From Candidatus Krumholzibacteriota bacterium (lineage in GTDB: Bacteria > Krumholzibacteriota > Krumholzibacteriia > LZORAL124-64-63), in assembly GCA_024277025.1 (NCBI GenBank), contig JAJRWA010000083.1, positions 1 through 64,000 of the forward strand: a stretch of DNA of 64,000 bases, read 5' to 3'. Position 1 is the first letter of the stretch. Every line of letters starts with the position of its first letter. The notes below the pieces were generated by a model that had not been told where the DNA came from, did no database searches, and saw nothing but the letters and a program-made list of their open reading frames with translations. The translations under genes were made by a program, and so were the position numbers. Positions 62,026 through 64,000 of this stretch are shown one piece after another.

Positions 62026-63337
62026 CCCGCTGCTGTCGCTGCGGAGCTGGTCGCTGGACCGGCAGACGGCCGACGGCTGCCGGACCGTGCTGAGCAATAT
62101 CGACCTGGATATCCACGCCGGCCGCTGGCTGGTCATCGTCGGAGCCAATGGATCCGGCAAGTCCTCCCTGCTGAAATACCTCGCCGCCGAGGAATCACCC
62201 CTGGCCGATCAGGCCGCCATCATGTTCCAGGATCCGGACGAGCAGATTTTTGCCACCGGAGTGGACCGCGAGATCACCCTGGGCCGTCCCGGGCGGGACA
62301 CCGCCGCGATCCGGGCCGAGTTCGGCCTCGGAGACACCGGTGAGCTGAACCCGCGCCTGCTGTCGGCGGGACAAAAGCAGCGGCTGGTGCTGGCCGTTGC
62401 CCTGAGCGACAACCCGCAGGTGCTGCTGGGCGACGAGCCGACCAGCCTGCAGGATGCCGGGCAGGCCCAGTGGGTGCTGGACCGGTTGGATCGGTGGCGC
62501 CACGAGACGGGCGGCGCGCTGGTCACGGCGACCTGTGACCGTCGCGAGGTTGAGCGGGCCGACGAAGTGGTGGTGCTGGCCGAGGGGCGTATCGTCGCCC
62601 AGGGGCCGACAGCCGAGATGCTGGCCGATGCCCGGGTCGTGGCGCTGCTGGGTGCCGAGGGGCTGCCGCCGGTGGCAGCTGAGCGGACCGCAGTGCCTGG
62701 CGCGCCGGTCCTGGAGTTGAAGGAGGTGGCCTGTGATTTTCCGGTTGGCCGGGGCTTGCAGGGTGTGGAGTTGAGTCTGCCGCCCGGCGCCAGAGTCGGT
62801 CTGGTGGGTCCCAACGGCTGCGGCAAGTCGACCCTGCTGGCGGTGTGCGCCGGCGCGCGTCGGCCGGACGGCGGTATGGTGCGACTGGCCGGTCGGCGGC
62901 TCTACGCCGCGCCGGGTCTGGATCTGGATCACGGCGCGGCTTTGCTGGCGCCCCAGTTTCCCGAGTACCTGTTCACCCGCTCGACCGTGGCGGCTGAAAT
63001 CGCGGTGGACCCGAGCCTGGCCCATATGGCACCGGCCGGGTTCCTGGTCTCGCTGGGCCTGGCGGCAGAGTTGGCCGGGCGCAATCCCCACGATCTGAGC
63101 AGCGGTCAGCGGCGGCGGTTGGCTTTGGGGCTGGTTCTGCATGCCGGACGCCCCCTGATTCTGCTGGACGAGCCGACGGCCGCCCTGGACCGGCCCGGCC
63201 GCCAGCGCGTGCTCGAGCTGCTGTCCCGTCTGCCTGCGGCCACGGCGCTCCTGATCGCCTCGCACGACCGGGAGTTTCTGGCCGAGGCCGGGTGTCGGAT
63301 GCTGACGGTCGCCTCCGGAGGGCTGGCGGAACCCTGA
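62018..63337 (+). CDS. Fused energy-coupling (ECF-type) ABC transporter ATPase, EcfA1-EcfA2-like
   Basis: A 439-residue protein with two nucleotide-binding domains, starting at GTG 62018, 8 nt inside the previous gene. Domain 1: Walker A GANGSGKSS, FQDPDEQIF (the ECF/CbiO Q-loop style), signature LLSAGQKQR, Walker B LLGDEPTS, but the H-loop reads TATCD instead of a His. Domain 2: Walker A GPNGCGKST, LLAPQFPEYLF, signature LSSGQRRR, LLDEPTAALD and the normal H-loop SHD. Such pairs drive uptake of cobalt, nickel or vitamins with a T component, which is not in the window. Confidence 0.9.
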   Translation: MSSPLLSLRSWSLDRQTADGCRTVLSNIDLDIHAGRWLVIVGANGSGKSSLLKYLAAEESPLADQAAIMFQDPDEQIFATGVDREITLGRPGRDTAAIRAEFGLGDTGELNPRLLSAGQKQRLVLAVALSDNPQVLLGDEPTSLQDAGQAQWVLDRLDRWRHETGGALVTATCDRREVERADEVVVLAEGRIVAQGPTAEMLADARVVALLGAEGLPPVAAERTAVPGAPVLELKEVACDFPVGRGLQGVELSLPPGARVGLVGPNGCGKSTLLAVCAGARRPDGGMVRLAGRRLYAAPGLDLDHGAALLAPQFPEYLFTRSTVAAEIAVDPSLAHMAPAGFLVSLGLAAELAGRNPHDLSSGQRRRLALGLVLHAGRPLILLDEPTAALDRPGRQRVLELLSRLPAATALLIASHDREFLAEAGCRMLTVASGGLAEP

Positions 63338-63415
63338 GCTGACCAGAGCGAGAGATTGCCCTTGCTGGCATCCCGCCCGGTTGTTAGATTCCTGCCGACA
63401 AGTTTTTCAGTGTCC

Positions 63416-64000
<585 letters not shown>

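Overview
The window is GC-rich, densely coded bacterial DNA with 57 protein genes, two of them partial at the window edges. I found no rRNA, tRNA, CRISPR array, insertion sequence or prophage. The organism looks like a Gram-negative bacterium of the Fibrobacteres-Chlorobi-Bacteroidetes side of the tree, of the Krumholzibacteriota/Eisenbacteria type. That placement is inference from three things: a secreted protein ending in a FlgD-like sorting domain (1248-4391), many exported beta-barrel or propeller proteins and lipoproteins, and two kinds of pyruvate:ferredoxin oxidoreductase beside aerobic-style redox genes. GTG and TTG starts behind strong Shine-Dalgarno sequences are common.

Layout. 1-5528: the end of priA, a secreted papain-like protease with a beta-helix, and aroB. 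5778-8822: a four-subunit 2-oxoacid:ferredoxin oxidoreductase operon (porGDAB) ending in a clear terminator. 8975-13615: an ECF sigma factor, a coupled membrane anti-sigma protein, and three envelope proteins. 13612-17299: an HNH nuclease gene, a small Cys-rich lipoprotein, a marR-yceI operon with a good promoter, and an exported protein. 17386-23669: an NhaC antiporter, a small barrel, rlmG with a redoxin-like gene, a UDP-sugar pyrophosphorylase and a lipoprotein.

23811-26448 is the most interesting locus. A hybrid histidine kinase with an RpfC-like membrane sensor faces a crotonase-fold enzyme that keeps the RpfF (DSF synthase) signature and both catalytic glutamates. This looks like a complete diffusible-fatty-acid quorum-sensing pair outside the Proteobacteria. 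It is followed by a TPR protein, ovoA (ovothiol), a membrane/spermidine-synthase-like/TPR fusion and an octaheme cytochrome.

35694-39263 is a single-chain nifJ broken by an in-frame TAG. porD in the other PFOR is broken by an in-frame TAA. 39470-43602: nitroreductase, P-loop kinase-like protein, endonuclease/phosphatase, flavin reductase, cupin. 43668-51714: M16 peptidase, a ClC-methyltransferase-deacetylase operon, a degenerate amidohydrolase and a SEC-C protein. 51975-58122: a glycogen operon (galT-like, glgA, sensor kinase, response regulator, glgC) with its own two-component pair. 58113-64000: a nitrilase/glycosyltransferase pair on the minus strand, then dusB, a LysM/TPR lipoprotein and a double ECF-type ATPase, and finally pyrR behind a hairpin leader.

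Two secreted proteins (11231-11701 and 16682-17299) share a C-terminal tag of the form W-x-x-V-K-x-L-Y-R-end. It is unlike the FlgD-like tail and may be an undescribed sorting signal.
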